Position numbers and translations under genes: made by a program | DNA from: Muribaculaceae bacterium | Lineage (GTDB): Bacteria; Bacteroidota; Bacteroidia; Bacteroidales; Muribaculaceae | Direction of reading: 5' to 3' | NCBI GenBank assembly: GCA_017405965.1 | Contig: JAFQZK010000001.1 | Location: 1-64,000, forward strand | Length of the DNA: 64,000 bases | Notes under the pieces: generated by a model | What the model saw: the letters and a program-made list of their open reading frames with translations, nothing else | What the model was told of the DNA's origin: nothing | The model's database searches: none | Shown here: positions 1 through 8,210 of the stretch, piece by piece | How the letters are laid out: each line of letters begins with the position of its first letter | Numbering within the stretch: position 1 is the first letter of the stretch

Positions 1-597
1 CTCTACAAAGAATGGTTCGTTGACCTACGCTTCCCCGGCCACCAATCCACCCCCATCATCAACAACCTCCCCCAATCCTGGCAAAAGAAAAAACTCGGTG
101 AAATCGCTCCAATTAAAACGGGCAAGAAAGATGCTAATTTTGCATCTGATGATGGCGCATATCCATTCTTCACATGTGCACAAGCACCTATTAAAGCGCC
201 TTCTTACTCTTTTGACGATAATGCTGTAATACTTGCTGGAAATGGGGACTTTAATGTGAAGATATATCGAGGTAAATTTGAAGCATATCAAAGAACGTAT
301 GTTTTAGTACCTTATGACTCAGAAATGCTCTATCTGCTCTTTTTCTGCGTGTCTGAGAATATGGTCAAATTAGCAACAGGCGCAAGTGGCTCAACTATTA
401 AATTCCTGACAAAGGGTATGATTGAATCACTTGATTTATATCAACCATCAACAATGGTTTTGAAGAAGTTCAATAAACTAGTTGAACAGATTCAGAGCAA
501 GAAAGAAAACCTATTGGCCCAAATCCGCAACCTCAGCGAGGCCCGAGACCGTCTCCTGCCAAAACTGATGAGCGGGGAAATAGAAATTGTATTTTAA
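1..597 (+). CDS. hsdS: Type I restriction-modification specificity subunit HsdS (C-terminal part)
   Basis: The open frame runs in from the window edge, so the start and first target-recognition domain are missing. The visible ~198 residues begin in the central conserved spacer (LYKEWFVDLRFPG), continue through a second recognition domain (KTGKKDAN..., TGASGSTIKFLTKGMIE) and end in a distal coiled coil (LVEQIQSKKENLLAQIRNL) and the typical tail RDRLLPKLMSGEIEI. In this family HsdS sets DNA target specificity for the HsdM2S methylase and HsdR2M2S nuclease. Base composition is mosaic: both conserved ends are GC-rich and the recognition domain is AT-rich, as expected from domain exchange. hsdR lies downstream; hsdM is presumably upstream of the window. 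A separate gene sits between hsdS and hsdR. Confidence 0.93.
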   Translation, partial: LYKEWFVDLRFPGHQSTPIINNLPQSWQKKKLGEIAPIKTGKKDANFASDDGAYPFFTCAQAPIKAPSYSFDDNAVILAGNGDFNVKIYRGKFEAYQRTYVLVPYDSEMLYLLFFCVSENMVKLATGASGSTIKFLTKGMIESLDLYQPSTMVLKKFNKLVEQIQSKKENLLAQIRNLSEARDRLLPKLMSGEIEIVF

Positions 598-607
598 CTA
601 AAGAATT

Positions 608-2080
608 ATGAAAAAGAAAAACGAAATTGATACTGAATTTGTTACTATTAATGAGTATTCTGATAAAAAAGTTCTTAAATCTCTAATAGCTTTGTTGAAT
701 ACTGATGGAGGGGCTCTTATTATTAATTCTCCTGATAAGTACAATTTGACAGATAATTCTATATTGGAATTGATGAAAAAGAGTTTACCTAAAGGACATA
801 TCATTGAATCATCTGCAGATGGGTCCTATTTCAGGTTATATAACAACTCATTAATCAAAGTATTTAATTTTCCAAGACTTCTGTTTATAACAGTAATAGT
901 TGCTGACAGAGACGATAAACTTGGTTATGTTTATCTTCAGCATGAGTCGCCCAGCAATGATAGAGAATACTACATGAGAGTAAAGGGCCAAAATAGGAAA
1001 GTGGCACTTGAAACTATTATTCAATCAAATCAGAAATCCACTCCTAATCAGAGCCCTTCTAAAATGTCTCAAATTATATCATTTCCTGATACAAAGTATA
1101 TTTCAGATTATGTTTTTAAAAACGGTTATAGCGTTCCTGTATTTGAGGCGCTCTCTGCTTATGGTTTTAATAGGATTGTTGGCTATTTGAAATATATTAA
1201 TAGAAAATATGGTAATGTATATAGTAGAGGTGAATGTAAGTTGCATGATTCACTAATACCTTCTTTGTATCGTAATGCCGTTAATATTAAAGCAGAGGAT
1301 AAAAAGATTAAAGTTATTGTTAATAGGTTTCTTAAAGACAACAAGCTTTTAAATGATTTATCACTGGATGTTCGAGACGCTAAGCGAACAAGATATAGGG
1401 TAGAAGGTGTGTTGCAGCATTATGGGGCAACAACTAGTTTTTTAGATGTGGTTGACAATCACTGGGTTGCTCTATGGATGGGATTAAACCGATATAATAT
1501 TAAAATACAAACTGACAAATATGCCGAATATGTAGAACGCTCTATTCCATCAATAGATAACATAAGCAATGAAATGAATGCAAGAATAAAAGCTTGGGAA
1601 GTGATAAAGAAAACTTGGAAAGAAGAGAAGAGTATTATGGAAGAACAGAAGAAAACATGGGAAGAAGAAAGGAAAACATGGGAAGGACAGATATATCAAT
1701 ATGTTATCCTAATCGCAGCACCATTTTCAGATAATCCAACGATTGATGGAATAAAAGAGACAAAAGATATTATTGAAGTTGATTTGAGAAAAGCATTGCC
1801 TTCAACTTTTCTTAGACCACATGCTCAACACGGGCTTGTTATTAAAAGGAAACGTCCAGTAACACAGAATTCTACATCTGATGATTATGATTTATCTCAA
1901 AATGTTGTTGGCATTATAAAAATAAGGATAGATCGAGCAAAGGAATGGATTGGAAATGGCAAATTGTTAACTCAAGATAGCCTTATTCCTCCTGCTGGTT
2001 ATGATCCCGGCTATGATTTATTATTGTCTAAATATAAAATATTCAATAACAGCACCTTAAAAATCACGAAGTTTATGTAA
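608..2080 (+). CDS. FRG-domain protein with AlbA/Schlafen-like N-terminus and internal coiled coil
   Basis: 490 aa. Residues ~20-135 resemble an AlbA_2/Schlafen-type divergent ATPase/nucleic-acid module (KSLIALLNTDGGALIIN, then YYMRVKGQNR). Residues ~200-295 match the FRG domain: YSRGECKLHDSLIPSLYR, then QHYGATTSFLDVVDNHWVALW, the family's QHYGxPTxLLDxxxxxxVAL signature. A lysine/glutamate/tryptophan coiled coil (~328-361) interrupts the fold. The rest of the FRG-type domain appears to resume at ~366-490 (RPHAQHGLVI; LIPPAGYDPGYDLLLSKY). FRG proteins are common near restriction systems but their activity is poorly known, so no reaction is assigned. The gene is strikingly AT-rich beside GC-rich hsdR, is 10 nt after hsdS and 14 nt before hsdR, and is probably co-transcribed with them. 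An accessory defence role is inference. The AlbA_2 assignment is less sure than FRG. Confidence 0.8.
   Translation: MKKKNEIDTEFVTINEYSDKKVLKSLIALLNTDGGALIINSPDKYNLTDNSILELMKKSLPKGHIIESSADGSYFRLYNNSLIKVFNFPRLLFITVIVADRDDKLGYVYLQHESPSNDREYYMRVKGQNRKVALETIIQSNQKSTPNQSPSKMSQIISFPDTKYISDYVFKNGYSVPVFEALSAYGFNRIVGYLKYINRKYGNVYSRGECKLHDSLIPSLYRNAVNIKAEDKKIKVIVNRFLKDNKLLNDLSLDVRDAKRTRYRVEGVLQHYGATTSFLDVVDNHWVALWMGLNRYNIKIQTDKYAEYVERSIPSIDNISNEMNARIKAWEVIKKTWKEEKSIMEEQKKTWEEERKTWEGQIYQYVILIAAPFSDNPTIDGIKETKDIIEVDLRKALPSTFLRPHAQHGLVIKRKRPVTQNSTSDDYDLSQNVVGIIKIRIDRAKEWIGNGKLLTQDSLIPPAGYDPGYDLLLSKYKIFNNSTLKITKFM
1589..1690 (+). repeat. In-frame 21-bp tandem repeat encoding coiled-coil heptads
   Basis: Five consecutive 21-nt units start at 1589, 1610, 1631, 1652 and 1673, the last shortened. 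Each encodes a seven-residue unit of the type K-T-W-E-E-E-x (AWEVIKK, TWKEEKS, TWEEERK). The units lie inside the FRG-domain gene and lengthen its coiled coil. Because 21 is a multiple of three, gain or loss of a unit would keep the frame. Confidence 0.8.
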
Positions 2081-2094
2081 AATGTAATATTATT

Positions 2095-5000
2095 ATGTCG
2101 AAGGAATTCAGTGAAGATAAGTTGATACAGGCAAGTGCCGCCGAACTGCTGGAGAAGGAGTTGGGGTGGACGGCGGTGTATGCCATGGATGAGGTGCTGG
2201 GGCTGGACGGCACCTTGGGGCGCACGAGTTACAAGCAGGTGCTGTTGCCGGGGCGGTTTGCCCAAGCATTGAAGTCGCTGAATCCCTGGATGACCGGCCA
2301 GCAGGTCACCGAGGCCGTCGAGCGCATGACGGAGTACATGAGCAGCCAGACGCTGATGCAGATCAACGAGCAGAAGTACCAGTACATCCGTGACGGCGTG
2401 CCCGTGACGCGCGTCAAGCCCGGCGGCGAGACCGAGGAGGTTCGTGCCAAGGTCATCGACTTCGCCTCGCCCGGGAAGAACGACTTTCTGTGCGTGCGGG
2501 AGCTGTGGGTGCAGGGCGCGCTGTATAAGCGCCGTGCCGACATCGTGGGCTTTGTTAACGGTCTGCCGCTGCTGTTCGTGGAACTGAAAAACCACGACGT
2601 GGCCGTCGAGGATGCCTTCAACAAGAACTACCGCGACTATCTCGACACCGTCCCGCAACTGTTCTACCACAACGCTATGGTGATGTTCAGCAACGGGCTA
2701 GAAGCCCGCGTGGGCACCATCGACTCCAAGTGGGAATTCTTCCACGAGTGGAAACGCCTCACCGAGGAGGATGCGGGCAACATCGAGCTGCCCACCATGC
2801 TGCGCGGCATCTGCAAGAAAGAGAATTTCCTTGATCTGCTCGAGAATTTCATCCTCTATGACCATAGTGGCGGCTCAACCGTCAAAATCCTAGCCCGCAA
2901 CCATCAGTACCTGGGCGTGAACCAGGCTGTGGAGAAATACCGCAACCGCGAAATCACCCAGGGCAAGCTGGGCGTGTTCTGGCACACGCAGGGCAGCGGC
3001 AAGAGTTACTCGATGCTGTTCCTGGCGCAGAAGATCAGGCGCAAATTTGAAGGCTCGCCCACCATCGTCGTGCTCACCGACCGTGACGAGTTGAACAAGC
3101 AGATCAGCGAGACCTTTGAGAACTGCGGCTTGCTGGGTCAGTCCAAATCCAAGGAATTCATGGCGCAGAGTGCCGAGGACCTCATCAATAAGCTGAAGGG
3201 TAACCCCTCGTTCGTCTTCTCGCTCATCCAGAAGTTCAACGACACCGCCGCCAAGGCCGAGCCCATCTACCCCGACCACGACATCATCGTGATGAGCGAC
3301 GAGGCCCACAGGACCCAGAACGGCATCTTTGCCGAAAACTTGATGCACCTGCTGCCCACGGCCAGCCGCATCGGTTTCACGGGCGCGCCGCTGTTGAAGA
3401 ACGACAACATCACAGCGAGGACCTTTGGCGGCTATGTAAGCATCTATGACTTCAAGCGTGCTGTCGAGGACAAGGCCACCGTGCCCCTGTACTACGAGAA
3501 CCGCGGCGAACGCCTGCAGGAACTCAAGAACCCCGAAATCAACGAGGAAATCGCCGCCGCGCTCGAGAAGGCGGGCGATATGGACTCGTCGCAACTGGCC
3601 AAGCTGGAGCAAGAGTTTGCAAAGGAAGTGCACCTGCTCACCGCCAAGAAACGCCTGCGCGTCGTTGCCCAGGACTTCGTGAAGCACTACAGCGACCTGT
3701 GGACCAGCGGCAAGGCGATGATGGTATGTTACAACAAGGTGACCTGCGTGCGCATGTACGACTACGTGCAGGAGTACTGGCAGCAGGAAATCAAGGCAGT
3801 GGAGAAACAGTTGGACAAATGCACGTCGCAACAGGAGTACCAGGAACTGAAGCGCAAGCTGGAGTGGATGCGGGAGACCGAGATGGCCGTGGTCGTCTCA
3901 CAGGAGCAGAACGAAATGCAGACTTTCCACAAATGGGGCCTGGACATCGTGCCGCACCGCGAGAAGATGATAAAACGCGAGTTGGACAAGGAATTCAAGG
4001 ACCCCGACTCGCGGCTGAGGGTGGTGTTCGTGTGCGCCATGTGGCTCACGGGCTTTGACGTGAAGACGCTGTCGTGCCTGTATATCGACAAACCCATGAA
4101 GGCCCACACCCTGATGCAGACCATCGCCCGCGCCAACCGTGTCGCCGAGGGCAAGACAAACGGCCTGGTGGTAGATTATATCGGCATCGTGAAAGCCTTG
4201 AAACAGGCCCTTGCCGACTACACAGCCAATGCCAATGGGTTGGAGGGCAACGACCCGACCATCGACAAGGAGAAGCTGATCAAGAGTGTGGACGAGACTA
4301 TCGCTGCCACCCGTGAGTTCCTGAAAGAGCACGGCATCGACCTGCAAGAACTGATTGACGCCGAGAGCTTCATGAAACTGTCAAAACTCAAGACGGCTGC
4401 CGATGCCATGTGTGCCACGGTGGAAATCAGGAAATCCTTCTGCACGCTGGCCACCACGCTGCTCAATCGCTGGAAATACCTCGACCGCGATGACATCACG
4501 CCCGAGCGCAAGCAGGCCAAGGACGCCATCGAGGCCATCTACAAGGAATTGCAGAAGAAGCGCAAACATGCCGATATCACCGACCTGAGCGTCGCCATCA
4601 ACAACATCATCGACGAGCACCTGGAGATTGACTCCTCGGTTGTCGCCGAGAGCGGACGTCGCTTTGACATCAGCAAGATTGACTTTGACCTACTGCAGCG
4701 GGAGTTCGCCAAGGCCAAGCAGAAGAACCTGCTGCTTAAGGATATCCAGGAACTGTTGCAGGAGCGGTTGGCCGAGATGCTGGCACAGAACCCGTCACGC
4801 ATCAACTTCTATGAGCGCTACCAGGAAATCATCGAGTCCTACAACCAGGAGCAGGACCGCGCCTCTATCGAGAAAATCTTTGAGGAGCTGATGGACCTGT
4901 CCAAGAAGTTGAGCGAAGAGGAGCGGCGCTACGTGCGTGAGGGCTTCGAGAATGACGAGCAGCTGTCGATGTACGACCTGCTGATGAAGGACGACCTCAC

Positions 5001-5238
5001 CAAGGCCGAAATCAAGAAAATCAAGGAGGTCGCCGTTGAACTGCTCGAGAAAATCAAGAACCAACTGGCCACGATGGATCACCCGTTCGAAAAGCGCGAG
5101 ACCAAGGCCGCCATCATTATCACCATCCGCGACACCCTGTGGGAGATGCTGCCCGATAGCTACAGCGACGAGAGCATCGATAGCTACAAGGACGCCGTGT
5201 TCGAGTATGTCCAGCAACGCTACGGCGGCGTAGCCTAA
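2095..5238 (+). CDS. hsdR: Type I restriction endonuclease subunit R (HsdR)
   Basis: 1047 aa, the usual length for the EcoR124-like family. An N-terminal PD-(D/E)xK nuclease motif lies around residues 148-168 (ADIVGFVNG...LLFVELKN). The SF2 translocase follows: Walker A HTQGSGKSYSM (~297-307), DRDELNKQ, DEAH box MSDEAHR (~400), motif III GFTGAPL (with A where T is usual), a motif V region WLTGFDVKTLSCLYIDKP and motif VI TLMQTIARANRV. A long helical C-terminus should bind HsdM2S. With HsdM and HsdS it cleaves unmodified DNA after ATP-driven translocation. Base composition matches the host genome, unlike the FRG gene just upstream. Start is the ATG 14 nt after the FRG stop. All visible catalytic motifs are intact. 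Confidence 0.97.
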   Translation: MSKEFSEDKLIQASAAELLEKELGWTAVYAMDEVLGLDGTLGRTSYKQVLLPGRFAQALKSLNPWMTGQQVTEAVERMTEYMSSQTLMQINEQKYQYIRDGVPVTRVKPGGETEEVRAKVIDFASPGKNDFLCVRELWVQGALYKRRADIVGFVNGLPLLFVELKNHDVAVEDAFNKNYRDYLDTVPQLFYHNAMVMFSNGLEARVGTIDSKWEFFHEWKRLTEEDAGNIELPTMLRGICKKENFLDLLENFILYDHSGGSTVKILARNHQYLGVNQAVEKYRNREITQGKLGVFWHTQGSGKSYSMLFLAQKIRRKFEGSPTIVVLTDRDELNKQISETFENCGLLGQSKSKEFMAQSAEDLINKLKGNPSFVFSLIQKFNDTAAKAEPIYPDHDIIVMSDEAHRTQNGIFAENLMHLLPTASRIGFTGAPLLKNDNITARTFGGYVSIYDFKRAVEDKATVPLYYENRGERLQELKNPEINEEIAAALEKAGDMDSSQLAKLEQEFAKEVHLLTAKKRLRVVAQDFVKHYSDLWTSGKAMMVCYNKVTCVRMYDYVQEYWQQEIKAVEKQLDKCTSQQEYQELKRKLEWMRETEMAVVVSQEQNEMQTFHKWGLDIVPHREKMIKRELDKEFKDPDSRLRVVFVCAMWLTGFDVKTLSCLYIDKPMKAHTLMQTIARANRVAEGKTNGLVVDYIGIVKALKQALADYTANANGLEGNDPTIDKEKLIKSVDETIAATREFLKEHGIDLQELIDAESFMKLSKLKTAADAMCATVEIRKSFCTLATTLLNRWKYLDRDDITPERKQAKDAIEAIYKELQKKRKHADITDLSVAINNIIDEHLEIDSSVVAESGRRFDISKIDFDLLQREFAKAKQKNLLLKDIQELLQERLAEMLAQNPSRINFYERYQEIIESYNQEQDRASIEKIFEELMDLSKKLSEEERRYVREGFENDEQLSMYDLLMKDDLTKAEIKKIKEVAVELLEKIKNQLATMDHPFEKRETKAAIIITIRDTLWEMLPDSYSDESIDSYKDAVFEYVQQRYGGVA

Positions 5239-5272
5239 CCCGATCAATCCTCTAGCCGTATGGGCACAACAA

Positions 5273-5304
5273 AGGCGCACCGTTGCTGATGCGCCTCTGC
5301 TTTT
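5273..5304. terminator. Hairpin between convergent hsdR and ATPase genes
   Basis: The 7-bp stem AGGCGCA/TGCGCCT (5273-5279 with 5290-5296) is followed by CTGCTTTT on the plus strand, and by TTTG on the minus strand. It lies between two convergent stop codons, so it may serve both genes. Confidence 0.6.
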
Positions 5305-5322
5305 GTATTGGCCCTGTGCTTA

Positions 5323-6648
5323 TTATGCTGCCTGGTCCGTATCTTCTTGAGAATCGGTCACTTTCGTCTTCGCCTCCATTCTTCTTTGGATAGTAATCGG
5401 ATTAACACCGTATTCCACAGCAAGATTGTCTATCGACTCTCCATCATTGATTCTCGCGATAATCTCGTCAACATCGGTTTCAGTGAGCTTCGTATTACCC
5501 TTTTTCTTGGGAGCGTCAGCAGTGGACTTGCTTGTATTACTAGCTTTGCCGCCTTTGGGTTTAACCGGCAGGGCATCTCCCTCCTTGCAGGTGCATACAA
5601 AATCGAGGTGCAAGTTAGGGCTCTCTTTGATGCGCAGCACGTGCACATCCTCCATGCGAGCGGTGTTACGTTGCTTTAAAGCCTTAAACACTACATTGCC
5701 GTCACGGCCTGGAACAAGTGCGTAAACCGAGGTGCTGAAGCGGGCGAGATCGGCGCCTCCAGCTATATCACTTAACTGCACTGGCTTGTACATGTCGAAG
5801 TCCTTACCAGTGTGCGTAATGGTGATGAACGTAACGATGATGCCCTTAGCGGCAAGCTTCTCCTGGGTCTTTTCCAGCTTGCTGAAGTATTCGTTAACCT
5901 GATTGGTTTGGCTCATCTCCTCTTCAAGTTTGCGGATGTTGTCAATGATTACCGTGACCTTAGGGCCGTGACTTTCATGCTCTATCATCCGGAACAGTTC
6001 ATCGAGATTGTAGATCGGCTCGGTGTTACGGAGAAGATTGTCAGGGATAGTGATGCCACGGGTGCGCTCCTTTTGTTCTGCCGCGCTCATCTCCAGATCA
6101 ATAAGAATGACCTGTTGCGCCTCGTGCTGATTCTCTTCCTCGGACGGCAGGAAACCATACTCAGTGCCTCCAGCGATATGGATAGCCGTTTGGAGCGCAA
6201 AGGCTGATTTTCCGACACCAGCGGGACCGTAGATTAAGCATCTGCCGCCGACCTCAATCTTTTTGCCTACGAGCCACTCAAGTTCACGCGTGTCATTCTC
6301 GAGCGATTCCTTGAACGGTGCCACCTTGGAGACATAGGGGACTTCGAAAGCCTGGTCAGTAGTGGGTTGCTGTGAGGATTCCGAACGTTTCTGGCGTTGC
6401 TCTTCGCGCATCTCCCACATCCGACGCTGATGCTCTTCTTCATCCCTGAGCCGCTTCCTGCGCTCCTCGGTCCTCTTCTCCTCAAGGTCCATAGCGTTTT
6501 CGAGCTTGTGGTCCTCGAGCTCCATGGCTGCTTGAGCCTGGTTCTTGGTTTTAGACTTGTTTGTAAGGATACTAACACAAGCCGTAACTGCTGCTGTAAT
6601 TATCGCTGATAATGCAGCGAATCCGAATTTAATCCAACGCTTTTTCAT
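5323..6648 (-). CDS. Membrane-anchored RecA/RepA-like ATPase with C-terminal HTH
   Basis: 441 aa. One hydrophobic segment (residues ~8-28) is followed by a highly charged coiled coil (~40-90), then a RecA-like AAA_25/RepA-type ATPase core: Walker A GPAGVGKSAF (141-150), QQVILIDLEMS and Walker B-like VTVIIDNIRKLEEE. The C-terminus is basic linker followed by a resolvase-like helix-turn-helix (TETDVDEIIARINDGESID...YGVNPITIQRR, ~395-430). Related ATPases without a membrane anchor are typical of Bacteroidota mobile elements, often beside DUF3853 genes as here (6758-7144, same strand). The anchor plus HTH suggests DNA handling at the membrane, which is inference. VTAC at residues 21-24 would fit a lipobox, but a cytoplasmic ATPase makes a signal anchor likelier. 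Confidence 0.8.
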   Translation of the reverse strand: MKKRWIKFGFAALSAIITAAVTACVSILTNKSKTKNQAQAAMELEDHKLENAMDLEEKRTEERRKRLRDEEEHQRRMWEMREEQRQKRSESSQQPTTDQAFEVPYVSKVAPFKESLENDTRELEWLVGKKIEVGGRCLIYGPAGVGKSAFALQTAIHIAGGTEYGFLPSEEENQHEAQQVILIDLEMSAAEQKERTRGITIPDNLLRNTEPIYNLDELFRMIEHESHGPKVTVIIDNIRKLEEEMSQTNQVNEYFSKLEKTQEKLAAKGIIVTFITITHTGKDFDMYKPVQLSDIAGGADLARFSTSVYALVPGRDGNVVFKALKQRNTARMEDVHVLRIKESPNLHLDFVCTCKEGDALPVKPKGGKASNTSKSTADAPKKKGNTKLTETDVDEIIARINDGESIDNLAVEYGVNPITIQRRMEAKTKVTDSQEDTDQAA

Positions 6649-6705
6649 TTGTTGAAATTTTAAAAAATATGTTTATAAAAAATATAGATAATTCTTTCTT
6701 TAATA

Positions 6706-6737
6706 GTGCCGTCCTATTCAGGCCTGGGGGGCGGCAC
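6706..6737 (-). terminator. Hairpin downstream of the DUF3853 gene
   Basis: GTGCCG (6706-6711) pairs with CGGCAC (6732-6737), extended by three more pairs. It lies 20 nt after the stop at 6758 on the minus strand. The sequence after it on that strand is AT-rich but lacks a clean U-run, so termination is only possible. Confidence 0.4.
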
Positions 6738-6757
6738 TTGTCCGGACGAGAACGGCG

Positions 6758-7144
6758 CTAGGCCGTGAGACCAGTGTGACGATTTGCCTTCAAAGAACTC
6801 TTACCTTTCGGCTTACACTGCCAGCGAATACCCTCGCTTGCCTGGATTTGCTCCAGAACAAGGTCGTAGTCGAACAGCAGGACACGATCGGCACGGATGA
6901 CAGCCGGGGCATGAATGGTACCGTTCTCAAGCCAGCGGCTGATTGTCGAGGTCGACACGGTGAGCGCCGAAGCAATCTCTTTCTTACCGTGCAGGATCCT
7001 CTTCTCCTTGTGTTCGGGCATGTCACGCAACGTGGCCTGTTGAACCGCGCTGCCTATGAGGTCGAACAACTCCTGGCCCGTCATGTCGATAACGCGCTTG
7101 TCAAGGAGTTGCTTGATGATATTTTCGTCTTTGAAATGATTCAT
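6758..7144 (-). CDS. DUF3853-type helix-turn-helix protein
   Basis: 128 aa. The N-terminal motif MTGQELFDLI and the later HTH region GKKEIASALTVSTSTISRWLENG followed by RADRVLLFDYDLVLEQI match the DUF3853 family, small excisionase/MerR-like DNA-binding proteins found in Bacteroidota mobile elements and phage remnants. The second helix STISRWLENG is the likely recognition helix. The gene lies 110 nt upstream of the RecA-like ATPase on the same strand, a common pairing. Upstream lie a short inverted repeat over the possible promoter (7145-7163) and two copies of a CCGTACA/TGTACGG palindrome, candidate operators. It may control excision or element genes; family assignment is good, function is inference. 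Confidence 0.75.
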   Translation of the reverse strand: MNHFKDENIIKQLLDKRVIDMTGQELFDLIGSAVQQATLRDMPEHKEKRILHGKKEIASALTVSTSTISRWLENGTIHAPAVIRADRVLLFDYDLVLEQIQASEGIRWQCKPKGKSSLKANRHTGLTA

Positions 7145-7185
7145 GCCGCGAAATTACAGCGGCTAAAAATTCTGTGCAGATATTA

Positions 7186-7213
7186 CCGTACAGGTGGGAT
7201 GTAAGTTGTACGG
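7186..7213. repeat. Palindrome CCGTACA-N14-TGTACGG, copy A
   Basis: Perfect 7-bp inverted half-sites separated by 14 bp. The spacer is also shared with copy B (GG-GGATGTA-GT), so the two copies are direct repeats of a palindrome. It sits ~30-57 bp upstream of the possible -7 box of the DUF3853 gene, where a regulator would compete with RNA polymerase. Confidence 0.75.
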
Positions 7214-7367
7214 TATTTTGGAATTATTGTTGAGATATGTGTTTTCAAGGTGCTTTCAGGGTCGCTATTCTAGCACCGCTACCACCGTACGTTGGAGTGT
7301 TTTCTAGGGGCAAAGATAAGTCCTTATCGGGAGACTACAAAAATGCCTTAGTATTTTTTTGTCTTTA

Positions 7368-7394
7368 TCGTACAGGAGGATGTATGTTGTACGG
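7368..7394. repeat. Palindrome CGTACA-N13-TGTACGG, copy B
   Basis: Second copy of the element at 7186-7213, differing by one single-base indel and a few substitutions, in the same orientation and 182 bp away. Candidate binding site for the HTH protein or for an absent recombinase. Confidence 0.7.
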
Positions 7395-7587
7395 AAAATA
7401 AGCGATGACAACAAAACTTGACCACTTTTTGCTGATGGGAATAGCCTGAGCGTATTTGCGTATTTCAATAATAGCATGTATGCTATGATATGGATGGGAA
7501 TGAACGGGGGCATTGGGGGCGCGAGCGTGATCATGGTTTCCGATCGTGTCCAAATGGTGGCATTCGCGCGGCCTTGGGTGTGGGCAC

Positions 7588-7611
7588 AAAAAAAGCCGGA
7601 CTAATGCCGGC
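7588..7611 (-). terminator. Intrinsic terminator of the 7632-8210 gene
   Basis: Read on the minus strand, the stem GCCGG-CATTAGT-CCGGC is followed by seven U residues. It begins 20 nt after the stop codon at 7632. Confidence 0.85.
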
Positions 7612-7631
7612 GCTAACTCATACTCATAATA

Positions 7632-8210
7632 CTAAATAAATACTCTCTTTATGTCATTGTAAATCGGTTGTAGTTGGGTTGTGTATGTTCTTAAACTCTC
7701 GCTGTCATCAATACGATTTCTGTTATCGAGATGAACGAACCGGTAATGTCTGTCAGATGTCGTGTAATGCTTGCGATTCTTCTCTCCATCTTTGTCTTGC
7801 TTCTTTGTTCTGACGGATGATTCATCCAATGAAGCCCGTCTTTGACCAACAGCACTACAATAGTAGTTGAGCGATAAAAATCGCATTCTTCCTCTCACAT
7901 CTATAAAATGATAATTGAGGTCTTGAAGGATATTGAACACGAAACGATAGTATGTTAATTGAGCAGATTTTCTGCCAACATCTATTGCATTCATAATAGC
8001 TGCAATAGCAGTGTTTTCGTATTCTTTTATCTGTTTAATGACATGCTGATTAAACACTTTCTTCGGAATATTTTCGACAACCTGAAACTGAAATACGATG
8101 TTATTACTTTCTACTTTAATTTTGTGTATTCCACCGTTTTGGGCTATCTCCGGATCGATCATTATTGACTTAAGGACAGTCTCATAAGCTTCCCTTGTGA
8201 TTTCAACCAC
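7632..8210 (-). CDS. Hypothetical protein of the accessory region
   Basis: 192 aa. I do not recognise a family. It is predicted soluble, with no signal peptide or membrane segment. The N-terminal ~100 residues look like a compact alpha/beta fold (HKIKVESNNIVFQFQVVE), and the C-terminal third is very basic and polar (RTKKQDKDGEKNRKHYTTSDRHYR), which would suit nucleic-acid binding. The coding sequence is AT-rich compared with the core genes. It is supported as a real gene by a good start codon and a clear intrinsic terminator 20 nt past its stop. It lies between the DUF3853 gene and the tRNA-Arg gene, so it is probably cargo of the same element. Confidence 0.6.
   Translation of the reverse strand: MVEITREAYETVLKSIMIDPEIAQNGGIHKIKVESNNIVFQFQVVENIPKKVFNQHVIKQIKEYENTAIAAIMNAIDVGRKSAQLTYYRFVFNILQDLNYHFIDVRGRMRFLSLNYYCSAVGQRRASLDESSVRTKKQDKDGEKNRKHYTTSDRHYRFVHLDNRNRIDDSESLRTYTTQLQPIYNDIKRVFI

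Larger units (their letters stand above)
7145..7587. other. Non-coding spacer rich in palindromes
   Basis: 443 bp between two minus-strand genes. It holds the inverted repeat GCCGC-N9-GCGGC (7145-7163), which overlaps a near-consensus -7 box TAATTTCG on the minus strand (7149-7156), two long palindromes (7186-7213 and 7368-7394) and a half-site CCGTACG (7285-7291). Short minus-strand frames at 7304-7589 have no recognisable features and span the palindrome, so I do not call them genes. Confidence 0.6.

Noticed and set aside
5323-6648. Lipoprotein lipobox VTAC in the RecA-like ATPase
   Set aside because: Matches the pattern, but a cytoplasmic ATPase with HTH cannot work if exported, so a signal anchor is more likely.
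7304-7589. Two short minus-strand frames in the palindrome-rich spacer
   Set aside because: They overlap each other and the CGTACA/TGTACGG element, and contain no recognisable signal or family.
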